DNA of 64,000 nt from Ailanthus altissimus. Taxonomy: Eukaryota > Streptophyta > Magnoliopsida > Sapindales > Simaroubaceae. Within the stretch, counting starts at the first letter, position 1, and each line of letters opens with the position of its first letter. The stretch covers positions 10,235,001-10,299,000 of the forward strand of contig OX327683.1 in the NCBI GenBank assembly GCA_946807835.1, written 5' to 3'. The notes under the pieces were generated by a model. The model worked only from the letters and a program-made list of their open reading frames with translations. It had not been told where the DNA came from and searched no databases. Of this stretch, positions 25,391 through 35,693 are shown piece by piece. The translations under genes were made by a program, and so were the position numbers.

Positions 25391-25415
25391 AAATTTTTTA
25401 AGAAGGGGTGAAGTT

Positions 25416-26495
25416 GTAATATCCAATCTCTATTAGTAGTATAGGTATCTAGATTTCGGTATAAAGCGATAAAAACACTATAGGGTTATCCGATTCCAAC
25501 CTTATTAGAAATATTTTTTTATGGTGCGCGTGAGAGGTATTAGACCTAAATTGGTAATTTCACACTCGGTTGGAGCATCGGACGGTCATGAAATATTTTT
25601 GGAAATTGTCTCTATTGGCTTGGAAAATGAAATTTTTATTTAACACATGAATTTCCATAAATGTGTTAGGCATGGAATAAGCCTTTGTTAAGAAACATAA
25701 TTCATGTCTTATAAAATGGACTAATTAGAGACAAGTTCATGGATTGCCAAGTTGGAGGTCTAGTTAGTTCCTTTGACTATTTTAACTATATAGTTAGAAA
25801 GGAACCAATTAAATACTTTCATTTTGAACCAATGGTAATTTAGAAATTTTGAGTTAGTTGAAGGGGAAATTGGACTTTTAAAAAAGCACTATATAAGGAT
25901 AAAGTGTGTAGAATTTTGGCTAAGTTAAAAGCAAACATGTTAAGAGCAAAAGAGGGAAATTCGGCTATGATAAGGGAGGTGCTGCTACAGTAAAACCCAA
26001 GGCTTGTTCATGATTTTGCATGCATGATCAAGCTAAAATAAAGTCAAATACAAGTTCTTAAGGTCATTTGAAGCTTCTATTAGTGAAAATCCAAAGAAAA
26101 GAGGTAAGAAAAATATTATTTGGTAATGGTGTTGTGTGAATTTTTCAAGAAATGATTTTGGTATTATGGTGACAGTTTTCACTTTTTATTAGTATGTTAA
26201 TTTTATGATTGGATTGAAACTGTTTGGGTTGAGTTTAGATTTGATTTTGAAAAAGACTGGAGGTTCGATATGTAAGTTGAGAAAGCCATTTGAAATAGAA
26301 ATGTGATTTTCATTGTACGTTTTTGTATTTGAATTTTCAGAAAAACAGAGGAAACTCTGTCCCTTTGTTTTTAAAATTGAGTAAATTATATTCATGAATA
26401 TTCAAGAATTTTTATCAGCGATAGCAAGAATTAAAAAGGAGTCCACCTCGCGGAATTTCTCAGATTTAATAGTTAGATTCTAAGGAACTTCTATT
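25416..26495 (+). mobile_element. Chromovirus 3' LTR with internal and terminal deletions
   Basis: It starts TGTAATATCC right after the gypsy pol end and is very similar to the solo LTR at 17293-20085. At about 26150 it jumps from the equivalent of 18025 to the equivalent of about 19660 (some 1.6 kb missing). It stops about 55 bases short of the normal LTR end. The following sequence is copia RT without a recognisable CTCTT duplication. Confidence 0.82.
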
Positions 26496-26516
26496 GGTTT
26501 GATAAAGAATTTCTCA

Positions 26517-27610
26517 CCTCGCTGGAATCACCATTTTGATAAGGTAACCAGAAAGTCTGGTTTCATCAAAAATAAGAAGAAGACTTGTGTGTATAAAAAT
26601 GTCAATGAGAGTATGCTAGTCTTCTTGGTTCTTTATATGGATGACATACTGATCATTGAGAAAAATATTGGTATGTTGCAATCCACGAAAAGTTATCTAA
26701 GTAAGAAATTCTCCATGAATGATTTGGGAGAGGATTTCTATTTACTAGGTATAAAGCTTTATAGAAATAGAGATAAAAAGCTGATAGGACTCTCCAAGTT
26801 ATCGTACATCGATAACGTTTTGGAAAGGTACTGTTTCACTAACTGCATGATAGTTAATGTACCTTTTAGATATGGTGTTCATCTTTTTAGGAAATTGTCT
26901 CCTCAAATGGAAAAAGGAAAGAGTTAGAATATCTAACATACCATATGCATCAACTGTTAGACGCTTGATGTATGCTATGATATGCACGAGACCCGACATC
27001 AGTATGGCTATAAGTGTTACAAGCCTGTACCAGTTTGATCTAGGTGACAGCCATTAGATGACAGTCAAACATATCCTGAAATACTTTAATGGTACGAAGG
27101 ATAAGTTTCTATTTATAGAGATAATGATATTCAAGTGAGAGTATATGCGGATTTAGACTTCTAATCTGATCTAGATGATAGAAAGTCTATATCTAGATAC
27201 GTGTTTACTCTCAACGGAGGCGCAGTGAGCTGGAAGAGCACCAAGCAGGGGTCTATAGCTGACTTTACCATATAGGCAGAGTACATTGTAGCTTCGGAAG
27301 CTACAAAGCAAGCTGTATAGATTCACAAGTTTGTTGTCGAGCTTGTAATAGTTCCAAGTTCATCAAACTCTATCCTATTATTTTGCAACAACAACGAAGC
27401 TATAACAGAAGCAAAGAAGCTAACAGCGTACTAGAAGTCTAAGCATGTAGAGCAAAAATACCACATCATTAGAGAGATCTTGGCTAAAGAAGATGTAATT
27501 ATTTATAGAATACATTCTGTAAATAATATAAATGACCCACTTACCAAAACCTTAACTCAAAAGGTGTTTGAGAAACACATGGAGTTTATGGGTATTATAT
27601 ACCACTTTTT
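26517..27610 (+). pseudogene. copia RT fragment 2 and RNase H, 3' end of pol (with YMDD)
   Basis: The fragment begins WNHHFDKVTRKSGF and repeats the region already present at 20086-20440, with VLYMDDILII. It then continues through FTNCMIV, PYASTVRRLMYAMICTRPDI and the RNase H domain ([20 protein letters not shown], about 27200), ending KYHIIREILAKEDVI, DPLTKTL and FEKHMEFMG before the 3' LTR. Frameshifts are present. The RNase H region is the copia type, where the domain follows RT. Confidence 0.87.
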
Positions 27611-30548
27611 AATTGAGGTTGTGCCTACGTGCCATCACTGATTTATGTAAATATTTGATATCTATATAGTGTATATTTTATTATATGATTTAATGCTTGT
27701 TATGCCACAGACTTTGTATCATCTGAAATAGTTCAGATTAGGTTTAAAGGAGTTTATACCAGTGATAAGAGTTAACAAATATTCCAAGAGTTGGAACATT
27801 GTCTGTAACGGGACAAAGACCTCAAAATATACTTATAATTACATAGTTGCAAGAGTTGCAATAAAATGCTAGGAAATGTCATTATGCAAGTATGTTCTTA
27901 AGTATATTATTCATAGTCTATTTCCACTGACGTAGGTCTATCGATAGATCCCTTTAATATATAGATCAGTGTATGTCCATATCTGTAGGGTACAGATGAT
28001 CGTTCATAACTGACCATAATCTTGGAAATTATGTGGCCATACGGGTATTCAGTTAGGACTGGATACTGAATAAACTTATGAAGACTCCAATAGACTTCCT
28101 ATGTTGCTTCAATGGAAGATCCTTTCGAGTTGAGTAGTATACGTGGTCCTCTAACTTGAGTGCCACAGTGGGATTATGAGTGATTTACCATACTTTGGTT
28201 TCACGTATGTCAGAGACCTTTCGAGTGTGGACCTAGGGAGTTTCGCGATATGAAGTGTACTCGTTGTGTACTGAGATAGAGTACTGGATTAAATTGTTTA
28301 ATCCAGTAATATCCAGCACTACCACGAAAATACGCGTGTATCCGTATTTAAGCATTAAATATAAGAATTAGTCAATATTTGATGTTCATTAATTGTATAA
28401 TGATACGTGGTGTATTGTGAACCCTCGGTTGAGTTTACATAAGTGTGAAATTTAATGGGGCCAGCTAAGGGGTATCTTGTTAACTATTTATGAGGGATAA
28501 AATGATAATTTCACACAATAATTATTAAATAATTAAATAATTAAATAATCATAATATCTCATTAACATATATTATTTTATAATATTATATATATTAATGC
28601 AAGATAGTTGTCATGCATTTATATATATATCATATTATTTTATTATTTAATTTCACTTAGTGGCCAAGTTTTGATTTGTTTATTCTATAATATTATTATT
28701 TTAATATACATGAGATAGGCAAGAGTTGCTTCATTTTTACATTTTTTAATAGCGTAAATTATATCTATTATTTTAACTTTCTTAACTTAATTAATTGCTC
28801 ATTTTAATAAAAATAATAAGCCTTTTATATATTTTATTGTCATTTTGTAGGTTTGGAGCCAATTGAGTAATTAAGGATGACAATCTAAGGGAAATAAAGC
28901 AAAACATAAAATGCTGGATTAAAGAGATAGTGCAATTTTTTCCCATATCTCTTTTATTGTTATGAACAATATTCGTTGTAGTGGTGAACAGTGCAATTTT
29001 TTATAAACGTAAAAGAAATACAATTCCAAGACTTCAATCAATCCCTATATAAAGGCCATTCATTTTATACCTCAAAGAGCATACAACTTAGGGCTCTTAG
29101 AGTCATAACCCATAAAAGAAGAGCAATTTTAGAGAGAGAAGTAAGAGGAATTCAAAGAAGTAAGAGATTATTGGTGAATCTTTGGCGTATCAACCAATTA
29201 CAAATTGATGTCTATATTAGTTTTCTTTTGGTCGTATCATGTTATTTTATTTTTCAGCCATAATTGTCTTATTACCATGAGCTAAATTTATTTTCTAGCG
29301 TTATTACTTGAGCTCAATATGTGAGCTTAATTGTTATATCCTTTTATATTTATTTGAACTCTTTTCTCTATTATTCAAATTATTTATTCTTAATGTTTCA
29401 TTATATTTGATTAATATTGTGAATGGTTTGGTAATACTTTGATAAACTCAGAAGAAACATCATTGTATTTAGACATAGATAATTTGATACATGATTGTAG
29501 AGTAATATTAAATGTTGCATATGCAAGTTTCGAATTAGGATTGAAATATACCTAATTGGCATGTATAGTCAATAAGACTTGTTCTTAATGAATCTTAATT
29601 TATTACAAGTACCATAGGAATATAGGTATTTGATAAATTAGGATATACTTGCATGACCTTGGGAGAGGCTTGTGAATACATTAATGTTTTGACCAATAAT
29701 AAGAATTAAGGGATATAAATATTAAAAGGATTAATCTTTAGAAAATATATTGAAGGATAGTAATTAACTCTAGGCTTTCTATATATTGCTATCTTCTTAT
29801 TTTATTTAATTTGTGTCAGTTATTTTCTGTACTTTTATTTTACTTAAATTTATTGCAAAATTAAGATTTGAGTTTTCTGAATAATTATAAGAAAGATATA
29901 ATTTTAGTACTTAGTAAAAAATAAAATTTATCCCTGTGAGTTTGACATTTGACTTTATAAGTCCTTTTATTACTTGTTACGATAGCGCATACTTGCGCTT
30001 AATTTTAAGATATAGAAATATCACATCAATTTTTTGTTGTTGCTTAAAAAGAAAAAGGCATGAAGACTTGAGAAGTTGGCCGACCAAAAGGAAAAAGAGA
30101 AAGAAAATTTGATTTTGGAAATTTATTCCAAGAATTGGAATTAATTTTTTCCCATATCTCTTTTATTGGCTATAAGTTGCAACAACAAAGAATTTGTTTT
30201 AATTGATCAAATGGTTGATCAAGAGAAAACAATTCATAGGTTTAAATGTTAAACCTAAAGCTAGATTAAAGGAGCTATTGTTCTAGCTTGTCAAGCCCAT
30301 TAAGTTGGTGACTAGAGTTGTCTACGAGTAGGACTCATGGCAGACTCCTAAAATACACGTGTAAAACGTTACACGTTTTGGTAATTTCTCAACTTTATAT
30401 TTTGTATATTAATTTGATTAATATGTGCCATGGATATGTTTATTGTAAATTTTATTGTTCTGCTATGCCAAAACATGTATGAGATGCTTATTTTATACAA
30501 TGAACAACTGTTGCACATGCATACACCTACATATATTAGATCCCAACA
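27611..30548 (+). repeat. 3' LTR of the copia element (with nested solo LTR and deletion)
   Basis: It begins about 27611 (the first bases have decayed from TG to AA) with GAGGTTGTGCCTACGTGCC and ends CCCAACA at 30548. Compared with the 5' LTR it lacks about 445 bp at about 28225, the equivalent of 10700-11018 plus 12466-12590. Without the nested LTR it is about 1.65 kb. The CAAAC duplication follows. Confidence 0.86.
28746..30028 (+). mobile_element. Solo LTR (Athila/Tat-like family), about 1.28 kb
   Basis: Same family as 11023-12460 but in the opposite orientation. It starts TTAATAGCGTAAATTATATC, matching the reverse complement of 45548 downward, and ends GATATAGAAATATCACATCA. A five-base ATTTT lies on each side (28741-28745, 30029-30033), weak because the site is T-rich. 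The 90-codon ORF at 28991 lies within it and is unlikely to be a gene. Confidence 0.8.
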
Positions 30549-31905
30549 CAAACTATATACATAAGTGATAATAATCAATATTTACAATCTAATACTCATA
30601 AAAAATATATAGTAGTGAGTGAATTCATGAAAAAGATTAAATAATTATATCGTTGATTCATCTGCTGGTGGGCCTTGGAATTCGTACTCAGGCTAAACAT
30701 CATTGGTGAATTAGGTGGTCGAAATCTTAATTCTCTCCAACTTAAGAGTCTCTCCCATTTTTTCGATGGAATGTGCAATTTTGTCACCACATGACAGTCC
30801 GTACTCTTCTCATATTTATTGGGCACCAATTTTCTATATATTTCCAAAGCCTACACAAAATTTTGAATTTATTAATCATTAATAGGAAAAACAACAAAAG
30901 TTATAAGGAAATTATATATATTTTTTGTTGAATGTAAAAACGTATCTCAACATTATCGAAGAGAATGTTTGCGATGTCTTCGTATAATGTGGTACCCATA
31001 CCAACCAATTTAGAAGACGTGGAAAAAGGTCACAATTCTTGCATGCAAATACTTCCTCAAGATCTCTTCGTAGATTCACACCTGAGATAATAAAGAAAAA
31101 AATTAACAATCTTAAAAAATACTATTCTTTTATTTAATGCAAAATCAAAAGAACAATTTTTTCTACATCTCAATATGATAATGAATTGAAAAGAAAAGAA
31201 TTACTCACTAACAAGGCCTGACCAAATGTGTATAGATTGTATGCTTCTATATTCGGAGCGCCCCCTTTTTTCTGACCTTCAGTAACTTTTTAATTGAGGT
31301 TGTGTTTAAGCTATAGTGAAGTATAGTCCATGCGATCGTGCCCCAAGGATAGGCATTAAACTCATCCAGATTATCTATAAAGTGAAGTACAAAATACTAA
31401 ACGGCTCTATTCTAATCACATGGCATCAAGAAATTATGAAACACGTAAAATAGACACATTTTCACTGTATCTATATCATCATCAAATGTAACACTCTTAA
31501 ACTACGAATCTAAATCCTTGTAGGTTAACTCATTTCTACCATTAAATTAATTATCCCAAAGTCTACTATTTAACCCACTTTCTAACTGATAATCCCTCAT
31601 CCTTAAACCAGTAATAAAATAAAACTCTAGATGAGAGAATCTAATATGCCTGTTGCCTATATAGAACCACAATTCTTCATGTAAATTTTTGGTATGTACG
31701 CATCTTAATAAAATCTCGTGTACTAAAATATCTGAGTATGGAATATCATGTGCATAAAAAAGAGGCCAAAACACGTCGTTCTAAATATTTCAATATACCT
31801 TGAAGTCAATTTCTCTTCTATTTTTTTGATAGCCCATAACTTTGAGTAAGCAAATATAGTCGATCGGTAGAATTTATTTTTGAAAATTATATAGTCCTGA
31901 GACAT
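30549..31905 (-). pseudogene. DUF1985 part of the MULE-carried Ulp1-like gene, decayed
   Basis: Read on the minus strand, the likely start is ATG 31905 (MSQDYIIFKNKFYRS). A DUF1985 domain follows at about 31830-31580, across one frameshift: IEIFRTTCFG, then AHDIPYSDILVHEILLRCV, ELWFYIGNRHIRFSHLEFYF and ITGLRMRDYQ. Later pieces are NLDEFNAYPWGTIAWTIL (about 31340), LRRDLEEVFACKNCDLFPRL (about 31050) and a C-terminal segment at 30847-30600. DUF1985 followed by a Ulp1 peptidase is the known layout of KI-MULE accessory proteins. The gene then runs into the copia insertion at 30548. Its protease half is at 8455-10058. Confidence 0.75.
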
Positions 31906-32109
31906 TCGCCTTTCCAAAAAAAAAATTATCATATAATTAATTATTAGATAATTCAAATAAATCCTAGTAATTAAAAATAATTATTAGTAAAAAATTTATT
32001 AAAATCTTTTTATCTAACAACAAAATATAATAATAATAAAAAATTAGAATAATGATTAAATTTAGTCATAATTTTAATATATTTTAATAAAAAATTAAAT
32101 AAATTAAAA

Positions 32110-34192
32110 ATAAAAAATTTTAAATTTTTTTTAAAATGCCACATAGAGCCCTTTTATGGTGCTACATGGCAGTGTGTTACATGGATTGTGGCGTGTGCAA
32201 CAGCGTGCTCATCACGCTAACGAGCATGCCACAAGTCGCGCAACAACTCGCGCAGTGCGTGGCCACACGCGTGGGACACTGTGATGGCGCGTGGGCCATG
32301 CATTGTTGCGTGACTTCATCGGAAGTTGTGAAAAATAGTTGGAATCTGCTATTTTCTGTCTTTTTGAGTCATTTTCGACCCTTTATACTAATTTTTAACC
32401 TATTTTATACCTTACTAACACTATTGTTGGTATGGTAAATTTTTTTTTGTTTAATAAAAATAAATGTAGCGGAAGATAGATCGTCATGTTCATAATTACA
32501 TGTATAGGGATAAAAGATTATCTCAATTTCTTCCTATGACATATCTTGAATTGACTGGTTGCAATATTCTCTACTATCCTCAATCTTCAAACTCAACGCG
32601 TGTGGGCGCATGGATCTTTCTTAATCTCTAAAATTATTAATACCCAAATCTGAGAGAATGATATTAATTAAATTATTTTTCCAAATAAGAATACGTAAAA
32701 TTTTTTTTTCTATATGGTTGTAGTCGTTTTTTTCTTATTACATACCTCCCATATATATAGGGATCTCCCTTGAGTATTTAGAATTTGATTAGGATTGAAA
32801 AATTATAGTTTGATTAGGATTTAAGCTTGTAGAGGGGCTACAAGATCCATGGGCTTCCTAACTCTAACTTAAAAGGCCTAGTCTTTATTATCTCATAATA
32901 CACAAATTCTTCTAAGTTAACCCCAAGCTATTCCACTAAAAGCCAAGGGCTGTACTCTAGTAACTCATGTTATAAAATATAAGCACATTTAATTAAAACT
33001 CCTTTTAATTAATTTGGACTTGGTTTTTAGACCAACAATAACCACTTAATTGACCCTCTAATTAATGTCCATAATTAAAGCTAGACCTTTAAAAAAAATG
33101 TCTTACTTCTTTAATTATTTGTTTGTCCCTAAGTTATTGAATGCTCTAATGATCATTTTTAATATATATTTATTTGTAAATAAATTTACAAATAAATATT
33201 ATTATTCAATAAATAATTTACTGAATAAACTGTGGCCATAGATTCTAATGATCAAGTACTGTAAACATCTTAGATGGACATTAATTATTAGGTTCCATCT
33301 TGCAAATATATATTGCTACAATCCATGAAATTATATCTCCAAGCTATCGAGGTTTTGACCATTTATATGGATTTCACTCCGTGATAGCTCAAAAGATACA
33401 ACGCATGAATGTAAGTTCATTACCTGCTCAGAATTAAGATCAATCAAGCTTATTAAAGCTTTTGTGAATTAAGATCTACGACATTTAGTTAACCAGATCA
33501 AAATTCACAGTAGTCCTATTCAATGTATCATATACATTAGTTTCTCTACTCGAAGTCTCTTCTTCGATGATCAAAGTAAATCATCTACTATAAGAAACAG
33601 AAAAAGTATAACTTTATATAATGAAATGCTCTTTTTATTAATGGTTGTGAACATGATTTAATTTATAAAAAACTTGTGATCTATATCCTCTGTATTAGCA
33701 TCGTATGCATAATATATAAATCACATATTTTATAAATATGAGCTCATAAATGTATACTCAATTATATATATAAATAAATTTTATTAATCTAATAAAATTT
33801 TATTACACATGCTTTAAGAGTATAAAATAATATAATATTTTTAACAACTACATCTATACAGTTTTAGCAATTATATATAAAAACAACTCAAAAATACATA
33901 AAACTAAATTTAAGATAAAAGCTTATTAATTTTTGTTAATTTTTAATTTTTTAACTCCACAATAATATTTTTATTCAAATCTTTAAAAATATACAATATT
34001 TGAAGCCGATTTATAAATTTTAGACACAAACCTTAAAAAATTTGACAAAAAGGTTACTAGAGAGTTTTCAAATTTGAAAATTTTGGGTTGAAAGGATTGG
34101 GGGCAAAATAAGCACAGTTATGGTTAATATATTTTTAAGTATTTTTACCGGGTCTTTGACTTTAAAATCCCGGTCAGTTTTGGCATTTTCCC
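32110..34192 (-). repeat. Right terminal inverted repeat region of the MULE (with nested LTR)
   Basis: Read on the minus strand from 34192, it starts GGAAAATGCCAAAACTGACC, contains TATATTAACCATAACTGT, then (after the nested LTR 32425-33846) GTGTTAGTAAGGTATAAAAT and AATAGCAGATTCC. It ends in a GC-rich island (about 32130-32330) with many GCG/CGC words. These match the left arm landmarks in order. The arm lies directly upstream of the DUF1985/Ulp1 start and probably held its promoter. Confidence 0.6.
32425..33846 (-). mobile_element. Solo LTR (copia-like), 1422 bp
   Basis: The ends are TGTTGGTATGG and TTTTTAACA. The flanks are ACTAT (32420-32424) and ACTAC (33847-33851), a 5-bp duplication with one mismatch. 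A relative in the same orientation lies at 38651-39756; both share the segment around CTTTTAATTAATTTGGACTT and a later ATCAATCAAGCTTATTAAAG-like stretch. On the minus strand the text resembles plant copia LTRs. It has no internal coding sequence. Confidence 0.8.
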
Positions 34193-34201
34193 CTAACTCT
34201 T

Positions 34202-35693
34202 TGCTGTCTTGCACTTGGTAACCACTTCTCATTGAGAATCTTTTCCCGACCTACTTATGAGTTAACAATCTAAAAACATTTCTACATGTTTCCTTACAAG
34301 ATAGAGTGGGTGAGAAATCTGAACACAGTGATGAGAAGAACAAGAATTTTTATTTTTGTTGAGGCAGAGCTTCTTATAGGGATTCTTCATAATATACAGC
34401 CATATGTTGATCTCAATATAGGCCATCATTGCTTGATTTACTATTAGATTTAGCCTCATTTGTTGTCATTCAGTTGTAACTTCTTAAAAAGCTAGCATTT
34501 AATTTATGTTTTTTCAGTGGATACAATGCTTTAGATTAAGTCTAAGTTCGAGGTTTTTGTTTCTCTCAGCAGATGATTGTTGCATGAACTCGCCATCATT
34601 TGCTTCGTTGAAAGAATTTGTTATGTTGTCGTAGTTTTAGTTCTAATGTTGCCTTGAGATGATTTCATGAAGGCCTCTTTTTATTCCATCAATTTTGTTA
34701 TTGTATAATGAGATGAAGATGCCACCGGGGGCTATTTGATAATTGCATTAAATGTTTCCAGTTCCTTTGTACACAATTTTATAAATAAAGGTGGATCAAT
34801 CTTTTGTGCAAATATTTCCCGGCTCTTTCTGGCTTCTGCAGCTAACGTTGTGGAGCCGAAACCTTTGATTCAGAAATGAAGCGATGGCAAAGATTATTTG
34901 CCAGAATGTTTTCATGAGAAAACTTTTTTGTTTCTAAACACTGATAACTTGGTCAGATAGTTTTTGAGACTTTGTTTTGTAGTCTTATTATAATTTATAA
35001 CACAGTTTAAGATTTTATTCAATTTTTTTTGGACGATTTCTTCTTCGTTAAGGTGCATGAATCAACCACTCAACGGTCGTGGTTAGCTTATTTGCAGGAG
35101 AAAAATTGGTGAATTAAGAATTTCCATCCCTATCCCACTTTGTTTACAACATATGTCGGTAATCCAGATTCAAGTGTCTCAAGAGCCACACGCTATACAC
35201 GAAGGCGTACGAAAGAACTGTTAAAAATATGATTACTGATAAGCGAATGAATGGTTAATGATTTTTGTTGATGATTACGAATTTATTTATTCTAACGGAC
35301 TTTTCAATTGAATATAAAGATGTGACACTTGGTGTGTGAGCAGTATCGTCTTTCGTGGTTTTGATGCTTCGAAAGATACAGGGGGCAATTTATGAAAAAA
35401 CAAAATGCCATCATTAGCACGTGTTTTAAATAAAGCAACATCAAGTAAATTTTTATTTATATTTATAATAATACTAAAGTTGGGTAATAACAGTGACATA
35501 GTACATGGATATGCAGTAATTATTATTTTTTTTATTTTATGGGATGCAGTAAATTAAACATACACAAATGCAACGTTCCCCAAGCATGCATATCCATGCA
35601 CGAGGTTTCTTATTTTGAGAATTACAAAATGACTAACAAGATTGAAGATGCATTTGCTACCTAAAAAGAAGACACAAGCTTCAGCCTTCACGT
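34202..35693. other. Region between MULE and glycine-rich protein gene
   Basis: I recognise no gene. The first bases (from TTGCTGTCTTGCAC) are the other half of the MULE target site and would originally have joined the 2004-2436 segment. The stretch at 34460-34960 is less AT-rich and has an AATAAA near 34784. It could be an untranslated region or an old gene remnant, but no protein similarity is visible. The 35500-35693 part holds the 3' flank of the glycine-rich gene. Confidence 0.4.

Larger units (their letters stand above)
10059..30548 (+). mobile_element. Nearly complete Ty1/copia retrotransposon carrying nested insertions
   Basis: The element is bounded by a perfect 5-bp duplication CAAAC (10054-10058 and 30549-30553). 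It starts TGTTAAGG and ends CCCAACA. It has a 5' LTR (10059-13632), an initiator-Met primer-binding site (13638-13649), a long leader, gag, protease, integrase, RT and RNase H remnants in the Ty1/copia order, and a 3' LTR (27611-30548). The long LTRs (about 2.1 kb without inserts) and the pol motifs would suit an Angela-like lineage, but that is a guess. It inserted into the Ulp1 gene of the MULE. It has since received solo LTRs in both of its own LTRs and in pol, plus a gypsy segment in pol. Confidence 0.88.
2446..34192 (+). mobile_element. Mutator-like element with mudrA and Ulp1 genes (KI-MULE type)
   Basis: The nonanucleotide CTAACTCTT occurs at 2437-2445 and 34193-34201. Nine bases is the duplication length made by Mutator-superfamily transposases. 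Inside these copies the ends are divergent inverted repeats: AGAAATTTGTCG...TGGCC on the left and, on the other strand, GGAAAATGCCAAAACTGACC on the right. Further in, both arms contain TTAACCA-AACT and GTGTTARTAAGGT-TAAAATAGG. Between them are a plus-strand MULE transposase and a minus-strand DUF1985/Ulp1 gene, convergently transcribed, each starting next to a TIR. Subtracting three nested insertions with their duplications leaves about 7.8 kb, a plausible size for Kaonashi-type MULEs. Both genes are full of stops and shifts, so the copy is dead. Confidence 0.8.

Noticed and set aside
22000..25400. Possible endogenous pararetrovirus (caulimovirid)
   Set aside because: The RNase H, integrase zinc finger, integrase core and LTRs identify a Ty3/gypsy chromovirus; pararetroviruses lack integrase and LTRs.
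28991..29263. 90-codon ORF in the copia 3' LTR
   Set aside because: It lies wholly within the nested solo LTR 28746-30028 and has no recognisable domain.
32136..32438. 100-codon Cys-rich plus-strand ORF
   Set aside because: It runs through the GC-rich TIR island and on into the nested LTR at 32425, so it cannot be an ancestral gene.
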